A stretch of DNA of 64,000 bases from Ciona intestinalis (GCF_000224145.3 NW_004190496.2:429389-493388), one strand, 5' to 3'. Counted from the stretch's first letter, positions 22,401 through 33,700 are shown. Notes: generated by a model from the letters alone, not told the origin. Made by a program: numbers and translations.

Positions 22401-24916
22401 GTCGAGTGCGAACCGAATAGCGGCATTATACAATAAACCTGAGAAGCGTGCTGACCTGCAACTGATCGCTTTGAACGTCCTCACGAAACTTACGATATTT
22501 TACAACAAAGTTGACGTCTCCCGCCAACGCCAAATGCTTCGTTGTTTTGAACTGGGATTCGCAACCAAATGCTCCAAGCAATGCATAAACGCAATTACTT
22601 TATGTATGATCGAGATGAAACCCGATGCAATGATAAGACTCCTCCCATCTATTCTGCTCCGTCTGTCACAGATGTCAGCCACTGTCCATCTAGCAACCGC
22701 TGTCTTAGAACTTTTATCTTTTCTGTCCCAACTTCCCCATCTTTACTCCGATTTTGTTGAAGACCAGTACTTAAGTGTGTTTGCAATAGCACTACACCAC
22801 GCTAACCCTTCGAAATTCTCGCTATACATCGTCTCACTTGCGCATAACATTGTCTCGATGTGGTTTGTGAAATGTAGACTAAGTTTCAGGTCTGGATTAG
22901 TTCAGTTTGTTACTCGTAACCTACAAACTGTCAACCGAAACAACATGGACGACCCACTTCAACACAGTTTAATTGAATCCAGCATTGACCTTATGGCACG
23001 GTACGTCTTTTCAAACAGCTTACCGGTTATGGAACATTCTGCTCTGAAGAAAACTAAACTCAGCAAGAGTCAAAGTTCAACTTGGTTGCTAGGCAACAGA
23101 CTCATAACAATAACCACGGGTGTTCCGCAGCAAAACGATGTGATGACATCATCGGATCCAGATAACTATTACAACTTCTCCCCTTCTAGACGGAAAATGT
23201 CGGTGGAAGCACCAGGGAAGCTGCAATCTACTTCTACAAGCGATGTTCAGTTATCCAGGTGAAATTAATTTATCTAGCTGAAAATAAATAAACTATGGGA
23301 GTGAATGAATGTGACTTACTTTATCCTCACGTGGACGTAAAACGACAGTCGTTATAAAACGGGTGTTCATACACCTCGTGCCTGCTTACATGTTACCATT
23401 TATGTTACTTTGTTGCTTTATCTAACCCTGAACGATTCTTGTGTAAAAAGTAAAGTAAGGATCTGGTGCTACGAAATACATAACAGGCAAAAAAGTCCAA
23501 CCTATTTTAAATAAAAAATTCAGAATAGAATTTAGTTAGCCAAATTCATTACTATCATTTTTGTTGTTTTTCAACAGAAATCGTCACAAATCCAGTGGTG
23601 CAACTTTACGAAACAGTGGCAACCAACTGTTGCCTTTATACCAGCACAGTGGTGCAACTGTAGCAACTAAAAGCAGGAAACCCGTCACTGAACGTTCATC
23701 CACTTGGGCAGAAATCTGTGTAAGACGACCGTCTGGGAATTCTTGCTGGATGATGCATTGTAATCAGTTCCAATTAGTTGAGCAAACACAAGACTTAAAT
23801 TCTAATGTGAATTCACTTACTAGTGAAGTATCTTTGCAACTTAATGGTGAATCCGTACTGCCCGTTTCTTCCCCACAATTAAGTCGTCCCCGACAGCGGA
23901 GCCGTACATTAGGCAGCGCAAGTTCCAACACACAAAGTGCGGCTGAAAAGGCAAAGAGAAAATTAGCAAATCGCTTGCAAAATCCGGGGCAAAATAATAA
24001 TGCTTCAGGGTATGCAGCACAGTTTAAATCTACACAGAGTAAAGCTGATGAAAATTTCTCTACCCCTGCGTTCATTTTTTTGCAACTTTTCCAAACTGCT
24101 GCAGTGGAGGGTTCAATGCATCTCCCGTTGCTTCTACCAGACACACCCATGATAGACAGAGCTGTACAAGTTCTTGACAGGATCACGCCTTATGATATTT
24201 GGTCCACTGGTGTGGTTTACGTTGGGGAGTATCAAGGCAGTGATGGAAGAGCCATTTTAAGCAACGAACATGGTTCAACTAGATACCAAGAATTCCTAAA
24301 CACATTGGGGAAACTGGTTTGTTTAGCAGATTGCAATATGTCGCATATTTATCTCGGCGGGCTTGATCAAAGTGAGAAAGAAGATGGCCAGTTCACTTAC
24401 ATATGGCAGGAAAACATTATGCAGATGGTGTTTCATGTAACAACACTCATGCCTAATGCTGGCACTGACATCAGTTGCAAGCAAAGGCATATTGGTAATG
24501 ATTATGTAATGATAGTATATGACGATGACACATCCCAAGACTATGTCCCAGGCTGTGTGGTAAAGGGACAATTCCTATCAATTGAAATCATTATAAAACC
24601 TAAAGATACAAACTTTAACCAGGTTGAACTGTATTACCACAAGCCTGAACTTGAAGTGATTCTCCAAATGACCGAGAAGCGCATTGTATCGAACGACCAC
24701 CTTGGTATGGTGGTACGACAAACCGCACTCCATGCAAATATGGCAGCTCTAGCTTATCGTCATAAAGATAAACCCGGTGACTGCGTTTCGAAACCACTTT
24801 CTCGTTTAAATCAAATCAAGCGTATCCGTTCAAGGGCAATCCAAGAGAGTGGTAACACATCTTCCACAACTAGTAACCCACAATACCAAATTGATGAGTT
24901 TTCCGATTATATTTAA
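19483..24916 (+). CDS. TSC2: Tuberin (TSC2), Rheb GTPase-activating protein
   Basis: Four exons, 19483-19965, 20356-20544, 20908-23258 and 23578-24916, encode 1453 residues (human 1807). Tuberin with hamartin inactivates Rheb and so restrains mTORC1. The N-terminal alpha-solenoid is well kept, for example NLMGTHLGYSCIQTL and LARYVFSN-type blocks, as is WAEICVRRPSGNSCW. The Rap/Rheb-GAP domain spans ~1200-1430, with AILSNEHGSTRYQEFL, YLGGLDQ, FHVTTLMP and the catalytic 'asparagine thumb' Asn1315 in RHIGNDY. Shortening is in the linkers: the segment holding human Ser939/Ser981 is missing, but RPRQRSRTLGS keeps an RxRxxT site at Thr1118 where human Thr1462 would fall. The start fits because residues 10-20 (RSRFKNLLSSH) match the human start region. 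Translation must use an ATG that lies inside the GSKIP frame. Confidence 0.97.
20035..20195 (+). repeat. Family B units, about 1.5 copies
   Basis: Forward orientation in TSC2 intron 1. Confidence 0.75.
23300..23415 (-). repeat. Family B unit
   Basis: Reverse copy in TSC2 intron 3, beginning ~40 bp after the exon 3 donor. Confidence 0.75.
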
Positions 24917-25599
24917 CCATTTTCAGTGTTCCTTCACAAGCACCGAACCTAGGATGGCAGAACAGGCCGGGCTACCTTGTATATTCTGTACTGCAAATCG
25001 ATAAACAAATTTGTTGCGCGTCAACTATTTCTCCAATCTACTAACAATGGCGGCTGAGAGCTCAGTCACACATAACCTTGAAACATCATTACACTGGTGC
25101 TCCTGGATTACTGAATTGAATATTATTCACAGGGGACATCTTGGTTTTCTTTTTTGTGATGCATACTTGGCATCACTTTTACAATTTCTGTGTTTCGTTT
25201 TCAATTTATTTTTAACTAATTATGTAGAAATGATATTTCCTATTTCACTTTATATTTTATCTGGCTACATGATAACTAAAACTAATTTGATTCCTATTTA
25301 ATATTTATATTTTCATGGCTTCTTGAGTTTCGAAAGTTTGTTTGGTGCTATTAATATGTTAACTAAATACTACAACGATTTTGAAATAACTTTAGCAAAA
25401 CAATTTTTCCTTGAAAATTTTACCAAGTTTTAAAAATCTCTAAAATCCTTTTTATTCTTTGTATTTTACTGTGTTGTTACGTGAGAAGTCTTTTTTTTTT
25501 GTTAAAACATCTGTGTTCGTCACTACTTGCAAGAATAAGATGTATTAAAAATTGGTATAAGTTTACATAAACAATATAATTTTATTTATCTCTTCGAAA

Positions 25600-25735
25600 C
25601 CGATACCAAACATCATGTTACTTGAAGAACGAAGAGAAGGGAATCAACAGCAAAACAACAGCAGTTGTTAAAACAGGCTATGCATAAAATTGTAAAAAAA
25701 GAGTGTTAGTTAAAAAGCATGTCTGTATGGTGAAC
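25600..25735 (+). repeat. Family C repeat
   Basis: Family C is recognised by GAACGAAGAGAAGGGAATCAACAG, then AAACAACAG...TTGTTAAAACA, then TAAAAAGCATGTCTG. It is ~120 bp and non-coding. Other copies lie at 38195, 42265 and 46890. Confidence 0.7.
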
Positions 25736-26342
25736 TCACACTGAGTTACTAAATTTAAAACAAAACAAGTTGCTATAGAAATAGACGAAAAGTGTGTGCA
25801 AAGACATGACCTCTACAAATGGAGGAGTCGTTTTAAAATAAAGGCGTTCTGATGACAATAGTACCAGATCAAAACTTTTATTTAATAGTGAGCATCACAT
25901 ACTATAGGACCGTATGGGAAATACGGTATCAATATAAACTTAACAGGAAGTATCTTAGAACTGTGGCCGTTTTCTACGATATTCTCATCACAAAAATAAA
26001 CACTATTCCTTTTTACAAAAGATTAAATAAACCATTAAGTTTCAATTGTTTTGATAACCCGATTACCTATAAAAACCTTTATTTTGCGCGGTGTGAAAAG
26101 ATAATGGGAGACAATTCATTGTTGTTTCACCCACACTGACTGAGGGTCTTCTTTTAATTTTCAAGTGGGAACCTCACACGATATTCAATTTGAATGGAGA
26201 ATGGTCTTTGATGTTAAAGCGCTTTCGCTGCCTCTTCAAATTATCACCTGGGTAGTGGTTTCCAAGGTTACTTGAATACAAAAAAGGTTGCTAACCGTAT
26301 AAAATCACCGCCGCTATAATAGTAGAAGTCAAAAAGAACGTG

Positions 26343-26488
26343 TAGTAGGTTGGGGTAATATGGGACACGTTTCCATTTTTTCCGTCCCATTTCAGAGTAG
26401 CGTTGTTAATTGTTTTAAAACACAATCAGGATTTTTGAATATTATGTGCAAAAGAGGCGTTCCATCTTACCCCACACTAATATATGCG
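26343..26488 (+). repeat. Family A MITE with internal deletion
   Basis: Forward, ~145 bp, both ends present. It ends ~33 bp before the start codon of the next gene. Confidence 0.8.
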
Positions 26489-26520
26489 TGTGTAAACATT
26501 ACAGTAGTTAAGTTATAGTT

Positions 26521-28730
26521 ATGGAGGAAAATATGAATCCATCAGGTCGGGAAAGATTGGCGCGGATCATGCGAGGATGCGGTATGTTTTACTGATTAGT
26601 ATTTCCACCTGTTGAATGTATCTAGCTTAGGTCAGCGGTTTCAACCTTATTTACAGCCTTCAGACCGGTAAAATTTTAAAACAAATTTTGCGGCCTGTTG
26701 AATTTATAAAAATCAAAATTAACCCTAAACGTATAAATTACGACAAGATTATGCAATGGTAAAAGGTGATTTTAAGACTGTAGCCTATCTCTAGTATATG
26801 CTGTGCCCTAACCCACTTATAACGTAAACATCAGTGATCCATAAACTGTTTTTCGTTACCACGCGAGGTTATATATTTATATCGTTCATTCACCGATTAA
26901 TAACGTTTCAGCATCTTCCACTGCAAACAAATTTCAATATTACGGCGACTACTTTGCCGGAGTAAAGGACCGATGTTTTCGAAATTCTTCAAAACTCAAA
27001 CCCGACTTATCACCTGATGTGGAATGTAGTGTGCCGGGTTGTCGAGCCGAGATCACCAGATCTCGCAAGGCGGAGATTCAGCAAAAAGTTGAAGCCTGGC
27101 GGGTTGTTGTACTCGCAAGCTTTGCAGCTGTGGGGTTGTTTGCATTAGTTCTCTCGCTTATTTTACCGGAGTGGTTTGTTCTTTCGGAACTAGGCGGGAG
27201 GGTCAAAGGACACATCGGGTATTTTCAGAGATGTATTTATGGTCCTCTACCCAACAGTAAACGATGCTTACATGAAATAATATCTGGTATGTAAAAAAGA
27301 ACTAACATTTGTATATTATGGTATCATGTGAAAGGGAAAGATATATTAATTAAAAATTTACAACTTTTAAGCGGGCACGAAGTGTATAAAACAAAACATC
27401 TGTGTTTTTTTACTGATAGACAATGATTTACATTTTCAGAGGCGGCAGCTCCGGTCGGGTTATTTTTAATCAGCATTGCCAGCGGTTTCGGGTCGATTGT
27501 GTTCGGTGCTCGTCGTTTGTGTTTGACTCAATGTAAACCTGCGATGGACGACGCTCGGTCTGCAACTTACCAAAGAATGAGAAGCCTTCTTGTCGTTTCT
27601 GGTAAAGGAAAATGCAGCAGGGTTGGGGAAGATTGGACATCTTTGAATGGGGAGGATGACACACTAAATGGGACGAAAAATAGAGTGAAAAGTGCTCTCC
27701 CCCACCCTACTATAAATCTTATATGTATTTTTTGCTGAACTTCCTAACACAAAATCAACAACTTTAAAAAAATGGAAAAAAACACTTTTACAGGTGGTAG
27801 CTGCACATGCGGAGTGAGTGTTTTCACTTACTTGTACAACGATTATTTGGTTCCTATCAGCGCAAGTTACGTTCTTGGTTGGTTAGCGTCATTCATTTTA
27901 CTGTTTGGTGGCATCGTGGGTTTTTGCTTCAAGAATCCGAGGCCTTCCATTGTTCCAGCAGGTATAGAAAAAATATAACGTATTCTTTATAAAGTATTCG
28001 GCGATATAAACTGTATGTCAAAACAAACAAGATGGTTTATGTGGGGGAAGATGGGACACCTTTAGCACTAAATATCCAGATATCCTGATCGTGTTTTAAA
28101 CAGTTAACAACAGTCTATGGGATTCGTGAGGATACTATTTTATAAATTTTTGAATGTTAGGACGACAAATTAGACAAAAAGGTGTCCCACCTTCTCTCAC
28201 CCTATACTAAATATCAATTGGAGGTTAAAAATATACGTTATTTTTATATAGCCGACTCACCCCATTGTACGGGTCGTGTCTTTACGCACACTTTTGTTTC
28301 TATTAGAATTTTAACTTAATTAAAATAAATGGCTCGTCTGTCCGCTAGGTGTAGCGACCACGCTTATTTTCTTCCAAATAAATGTAAATATGTTTTTAAC
28401 CGTAAGTGTGTTTTTAACAACTGTTGTTTTGTCACTATATCCTGTCTTTTCGTTAAAAATATTTTTAAATCTTCGCTACCATAATCGAAGAGACCAATAA
28501 AAAGTTATTATTATTATTATAGTATTCGGCATTCTTATTTTACATGGCTAGGACAAATGAATTGGAATCGCAGGGATTTGACGAAAGAAAATAAAGTTTC
28601 ATCATCTAGGAAAAAATCAACCGTTAGTACGATTTCGTCTTCCAGAAGACAAAGTTTCAACAGCGATAAAATAAGTCGCCCAAAACTTGGAACTCTACGT
28701 CATCATCCTACCGATGCAGCCTTGCGTTAA
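26521..28730 (+). CDS. Four-span membrane protein, claudin/PMP22-like
   Basis: Five exons, 26521-26581, 26912-27286, 27440-27601, 27794-27961 and 28552-28730, encode 314 residues. Hydrophobic spans lie at about 84-106, 150-169, 194-213 and 224-245. The first outer loop has a cysteine pair (Cys128, Cys139), and the fourth span has the LGWLASFILLFGGIVGFC pattern common in claudin and PMP22 relatives. The canonical W-GLW-C-C claudin signature is not clear, so only the superfamily is proposed. A ~55-residue N-terminal extension and a basic, serine-rich tail (RKKSTVSTISSSRRQS) would be cytoplasmic. The last exon begins at the TAG of ACATGGCTAG (28551); an earlier acceptor at 28522 would give an in-frame stop, so the later one is preferred. 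Function is unknown. Confidence 0.8.
26630..26835. repeat. Possible hAT-type non-autonomous element
   Basis: The left end (GTCAGCGGTTTCAACCTTATTTAC) resembles the ends of hAT-related elements. A clear right terminal repeat was not found. Confidence 0.4.
27620..27713 (+). repeat. Family A MITE, internally deleted
   Basis: Both ends remain, but only ~95 bp in total. It lies in intron 3 of the four-span gene. Confidence 0.65.
28038..28209 (-). repeat. Family A MITE
   Basis: Reverse orientation in intron 4 of the four-span gene, ~170 bp. Confidence 0.8.
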
Positions 28731-29321
28731 TTGTAAAAAAAATATTTTTGTATTCTAAACAGAAAAAAATTCTAACCAAGTACCTTGAAAGGAAAACTCT
28801 TTTTTTTTTCATTTTTGTCAGAAAGAAAAATTTTTTTTTGTAAAATAGGGCTAAATATGGAACGCTTTACGACTTTGCTTGACATTTGCGTGTCATTTTG
28901 CATGTTGAATAGAAACCTATTTTTCTGAAAAAAGTGCCGCCAGTGTACGTCCATGGCCTACTAGAGATATCTCTAGTAGGCCGTGGTACGTCTATCAGCT
29001 TTATAGTTGGAATCATGTATACACGTGGCTTTTTTCTTTTTAAGTACTTGTTACTATAGAAATTACAATAATAATTACTTTAGAAATTATAAATAGGCTT
29101 AAATAAATACATTCGTAATAAATAACAGTGTGACGCATTCAGCACCACGCACAAATCACAACGTAAGGTTTTATAAAATGGTAGCATCATTGCGGAAATA
29201 GGCCAAATACTTTTATGAACAATCTGACAAAAAAGGAGAACCATTTATTGTTGTGTTAAAGTTACGAAAAGCAGCTTTTTAACTGTGGCGACTTATTTCT
29301 GAAACATCAGGTTCAAGAAAC
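28731..29321. other. Intergenic region with a perfect palindrome
   Basis: AT-rich. The only notable structure is the palindrome at 28955-28982. No coding evidence. Confidence 0.65.
28955..28982. repeat. Perfect 28-bp palindrome
   Basis: GGCCTACTAGAGAT is followed at once by its exact reverse complement, with no loop. No other copy was seen in the window. Confidence 0.9.
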
Positions 29322-30186
29322 ATGTTCTTTGCTGTGTTTGCTTTGATGCTTCTACTGGCAGATGAGACGAGTTCGAAAGATCTCACCGCAACTCGTATTT
29401 CACTGAGCGGAGATAATCAAAAGACTATTGTAAAGTTATTCAACCGAGCTAGATTAGGTTTAAAGGCAAGCAACATTCATAAGTTGGCTTGGGACGATAG
29501 GCTTAAAAAACATGGCCTTCTCGCTAAATATGATCTGCAATAATTTACACCCCATTACCCCTGTTGGCGCGGGGGGTGTGTTTTTCCCCACTTTATCCAA
29601 AAACAATACTATGTCTAGTCAGGTACGGTTAATCACATCTATGTTAGATTACACGTACGTATACAGAACTAATAGATGCTCCGGGAACGTTTCTATTTGT
29701 AATGTGTACAAACAACTGGTAAAAGGAGAGTCCACGAAAGTTGGGTGCGCGTTGACCCGATGTTCTTCAATGTCCAACACAGCTGCTTTTTGCCTGCTGT
29801 CAACAAACCAAAATAAAACCACGCGACCGTATTTTTCTGGTGTTCCATGCTGCATGTGTTTCGCCAACTACAGTCTCTGCGAAAATGGCCTCTGTGCTGA
29901 TTCCAGCTCAATTACGATGAATTCTACAAGTACCATTAATTGTGCAACACCACAACCAATGGTCACCAAACCTATGACCCCAAACTCTACCCAAACAACG
30001 ACGACCATGCATATTTACAGAAACTCAACCCCTCCATATTTATTGACTCGGCCAAGAAATTCTTCGATGCCTTCCACCCAAAGTGTATCGTATTCTACCA
30101 CTGGTTCTGCTGCTATACCTTCGCTGTGTTTAATCTTTGCTTTAGCACCAATTATTCAAACCGTATATATTATTGTTTGCTTGTAA
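29322..30186 (+). CDS. CAP-domain (CRISP/GLIPR-like) secreted or anchored protein, interrupted by a frameshift
   Basis: Apparently a single exon. The first frame, 29322-29543, gives a signal peptide (FFAVFALMLLLA) and the start of a CAP domain: FNRARLGLKASNIHKLAWDD follows the family's N-x-x-R...A-S-N...L-x-W-D pattern. The rest of the domain lies in the +1 frame, 29512-30186, with CNNLHP, the TKVGCALTRC element and the cysteine-rich PYFSGVPCCMCFANYSLC block. Next come a Thr/Ser-rich stalk and a hydrophobic C-terminus that could be a membrane span or GPI signal, as in GLIPR1-like proteins. The frames meet near the A6 run at 29505-29510. The usual His and Trp of the middle CAP motif are not evident. 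It is either a real gene with an assembly or allelic error, or a recent pseudogene. AATAAA follows at 30230. Confidence 0.7.
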
Positions 30187-30704
30187 TTTATTTATCCGCT
30201 ACTGTATATATGCAATCACAATTAAAAGGAATAAAATATACCAAATTCTACAACTGATCTGATTTTAAGTATTTATGTTTAAACATATACTTATATAACC
30301 GAGACAAGCCTTAAATGAAAACATAATGAGGATTTTCTGTTCAAATTGATTCAAAAATCCCATGAATGATAAATGTCACTGAAACGGATAGCATGTAACA
30401 TATTTCACACTCGGCATTTCCGCGCTGCGGCCATGTGTTGCTTGTGTTGTTTCCGTTTTTGGTGTTGAAGTGAAAATCGTAGCGTTTTTAATTTTAAAAT
30501 GGCGTATATTAAACCATATTTGCCTATAGATGTAGTTTAAAAATCTAGTTCTTAATGATGATAAATAAATATACGCTTTTTTGTTGCCTAATTTCGCTTA
30601 AAACGAGTTTTTGTTCGGTAATAGTTTAGTGTCAATAATTGTAATTTGATTGCTAAATTAGTTTTTCTTTTTCACAGTTTATGCGATTTTGTGATAAACT
30701 GATT
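30187..30704. other. Intergenic region, CAP gene to eIF4H
   Basis: It contains the CAP polyadenylation signal and, from ~30480, probable eIF4H promoter and 5' untranslated sequence. A TTTTTCTTTTTCACAG acceptor ends at 30677. No other feature was seen. Confidence 0.55.
30230..30235 (+). terminator. Polyadenylation signal AATAAA
   Basis: It lies 44 bases after the CAP-gene stop codon, a suitable spacing for 3' end formation. Confidence 0.6.
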
Positions 30705-33700
30705 ATGGCATACAATGATAGGGGGAATTACGGGCAAAGGTAAGTAAGTTAGTTTAAGTATATAACCATATGAGTTTATTAATGGACTAAATAAATAATA
30801 TGTTACTTCTGCTACCAGGCATAATGTAAATAACCGTATTACAATAATAAAAATGTATTATATAAATATATATTTGTGTATATATTTTGGCACTAGTTAA
30901 GAATAGTCTGGAACATAACAGATTAGGCTGGTGGAAAGTGTGAGAGGTTGGTAGTTATTTTAGGTTTAGCCTTACGGTGTGGTCCAATTTTTCTCTTTAT
31001 TAACTCTTACTTTTCTCAGTTTCTGTAACAAATATACAATGTGTTTAGTTATGGTGGCAGAGGAGGGTACAGATCTAGAGGCAACCAACGACAACAAACA
31101 GAATTACCAAGCGAACCCCCGTTCACATGTTTTGTGGGAAACCTTCCAACACAAACAGTGCAAGGAGACATCGATCTCATTTTCAAAGATTTAAGCGTAA
31201 GAAAAAATTAATTTGTTTACATTTTTGGGCAGGATTTTTGTTTGAAACATTTTTCTATTTTTTGTGGGCAAAATTAGAACTTCTGTGGCAAAATTTGAAA
31301 AATTAAAACTTTTGAAAAGGTTTTAAAATGAAAATATTTGAATGTTGTTATAAATAAGTAGTTTTGATGGGCAAGTACTTGTAATAAGGTCATCATACAG
31401 TTATATTACTCTTCTTATAGGATGTTACATTATTTTTCAACATATTTTGTTACTTCTATCACCAGACATAATGCAAAAATTTTGGTGTAAGAAAGATGGA
31501 AACTTTTAAAATGGTTTTTGCATCGAGGATTTTTGTTTAGATTTTTTTGGGCAGGATTTTTGTCTCTTAGTCTTGCTGATGTGATATTGTAATTGGAAGT
31601 GACTCATGTATGATTATAGACCAAATTACAGTTACATTTTTGATTGTTGTTATAAAGAAGTGTTTTTGATGGGCAAGCAATTGTAAGTCATCATACAGTT
31701 ATATTATTCTTCTTATTGGCTGATACATTACATTATCTCAGTTACATTTTTGTTCAACATAATCTGTTACTTCTGCTATCAGGTTTAATGTAATTAATCA
31801 TTTAGCAGCTCATCTGGTGTAACAAAATGTATTTGGAAGTTTTTTTTTGCCGACGAAGTGTTAATGTTTTCTTTACACAGATAAAGAATGTCCGCATGGT
31901 GAGAGACAGAGAAACAGACAAGTTTCGAGGCAAGTTATCTGTGTTTTTGTGTCTGTGTTATCCAAATTGTCAGCCATAAAGAAAACCAAACACCCACAAA
32001 GTTACATATGTGGTAACTTATAAGCGGGCACAAGGTGTATGAAATAGAACACCCGTGTTATAACGACTGTCGTTGCCCTGCCATGCGAGGAGAAATAAGT
32101 TACATACATGGTAACTTATAAGCGGGCACAAGGTGTATTAAATAGAACACCAGTGTTATAACGACTGTCGTTGCCGCACCATGTTAGACTAAATAAGTTA
32201 CCTCACGTGGTAACCTATAAGCTGGCACAAGGTGTATGATACAGAACACCCGTGTTATAACCACTGTCGTTGCCTTGCCATGCGAGGATAAATAAGTTAC
32301 ATACCATTGCCTTGTCATGTGAATTCACTTTCATTTATTCACTGTGTGTTAGGATAAGTAAATTACATTGGTTCAAATTCCTTAATAACATCACAATCTA
32401 TACTGTTATATCACAGGTTACTGTTACGTTGAATTTGAGCATTTGGAATCCCTGAAAGAAGCATTAGAATTTAACGGAGCTGTGAGTATTAATATGCATG
32501 GACCATAGCCTAAGTCAGGGGTTGGCCTTTTTCATTGCACGGGCCAAATCAGAGATTTATGTTTGTCGCGGCCGCACATAGAAAACTTGGCTCGCGGGCC
32601 GTAAGTTGCCGACCTTTGGCCAAAGTAGAAGTTATAGCCTAATTATGCTGTAGAAACAGAATTTCTATATTTATTATGTTACTTGTGTTACCAGACATGT
32701 TGTAAATAATGTTTTAGCCATCTATCTCTTGTATGAAAACATGTATTGTATTTTCAAAGTTGCGTCTGCCATCTGGCAAGAAACATAACCTTTTTTCCTT
32801 CAAACTTTGTCTTTCAAAGTTTTTAAAAATCTTCTCTTTCCAGCAATTTGAAGATCAGTGTCTTCGTGTGAATGTAGCGGAGCAGAAGAGAGGAGGAGGA
32901 AGGGGGGGAGGAAGAGGAGGGAGAGGAGGACATGGGGGTGGGGGAAGAGGTCAGATCGAGTTTAGTGAAGTTTTTGTGATGAATATAATTAACTGTCTCA
33001 TCAGCCTCAGATTTTTTTGTACTGTTTTTTTAAATTTAGTTACACATGCATTTGTTTAACATAGGGCACCTCGTTGATTAATGTAGTGAATGCAATTAAT
33101 TGTTTTTACGAACAGCACAAACAGTAGAGTAAATGAACCTGTAACCTATAAGCAGGGGAACTAACCACTGTTGTCACAGTTATTCTTTTAACAAGAGACA
33201 GCTGATGTCATTTCGGCAAAATAGATATCTATTGTTTTTTATATAACAATTGGTTGGACTTGATTTTTGTCTGTTTGTTTTCGTAGCACCAGATCCTTAC
33301 TGTTCCACAGTAAATTTTATTCAGTGTTTTACATCAAACAAACCATTCAGGGCAAAGAAACCAAGATTTTGAACAATACCGCGGCGGTGGTGGTGGTGGC
33401 GGGGGTTACAACCGGGGACGTGGGGGTCGGGGGTACAATAATGGAAACCAAGAATCGTACGGAAGGTACGACCGTGGGGGAAGCTACGGCAACGAACGAA
33501 ACTTTGGTGGCTCAGATTACAACAGTGGTTATAACAGAGGGGGTCGAGACCGAGACCATGGAAGGGATCGGTACCAAAACTGGGAGGCTGAACAAAAAGA
33601 TCAACCTACCACTGCAGGTTTGTTCTTGTTGGAACATTTGACTACTTTGTATAAAAACCACTTTATGTAGTTTAAATTAAAATATTTGCCTACTTTATAT

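Larger units (their letters stand above)
24917..26520. other. TSC2 3' region and intergenic sequence
   Basis: AT-rich sequence with one family C and one family A element. The frame at 25852-26139 shows no similarity. No polyadenylation signal could be assigned with confidence. Confidence 0.6.

Noticed and set aside
23764-24186. 140-codon minus-strand frame inside TSC2
   Set aside because: It is antisense to a well-conserved coding exon and has no independent similarity.
25852-26139. 95-codon frame downstream of TSC2
   Set aside because: No similarity, no splice context, and composition typical of AT-rich intergenic DNA.
28523-28551. Acceptor TTATTATTATAG at 28522 as start of the last exon of the four-span gene
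   Set aside because: From that site the required frame hits TAG within ten codons. The acceptor at 28551 gives a long, in-frame, charged tail.
31955-32310. Regularly spaced repeats that could suggest a CRISPR array
   Set aside because: The units are contiguous ~110 bp tandem copies without unique spacers, in a eukaryotic intron; they are SINE tail units.
33267-33641. 124-codon frame over the eIF4H RGG exon, rich in Val and Thr
   Set aside because: It is the wrong frame of the real exon 6. The correct frame gives the RGG repeats and joins exons 5 and 7 in phase.
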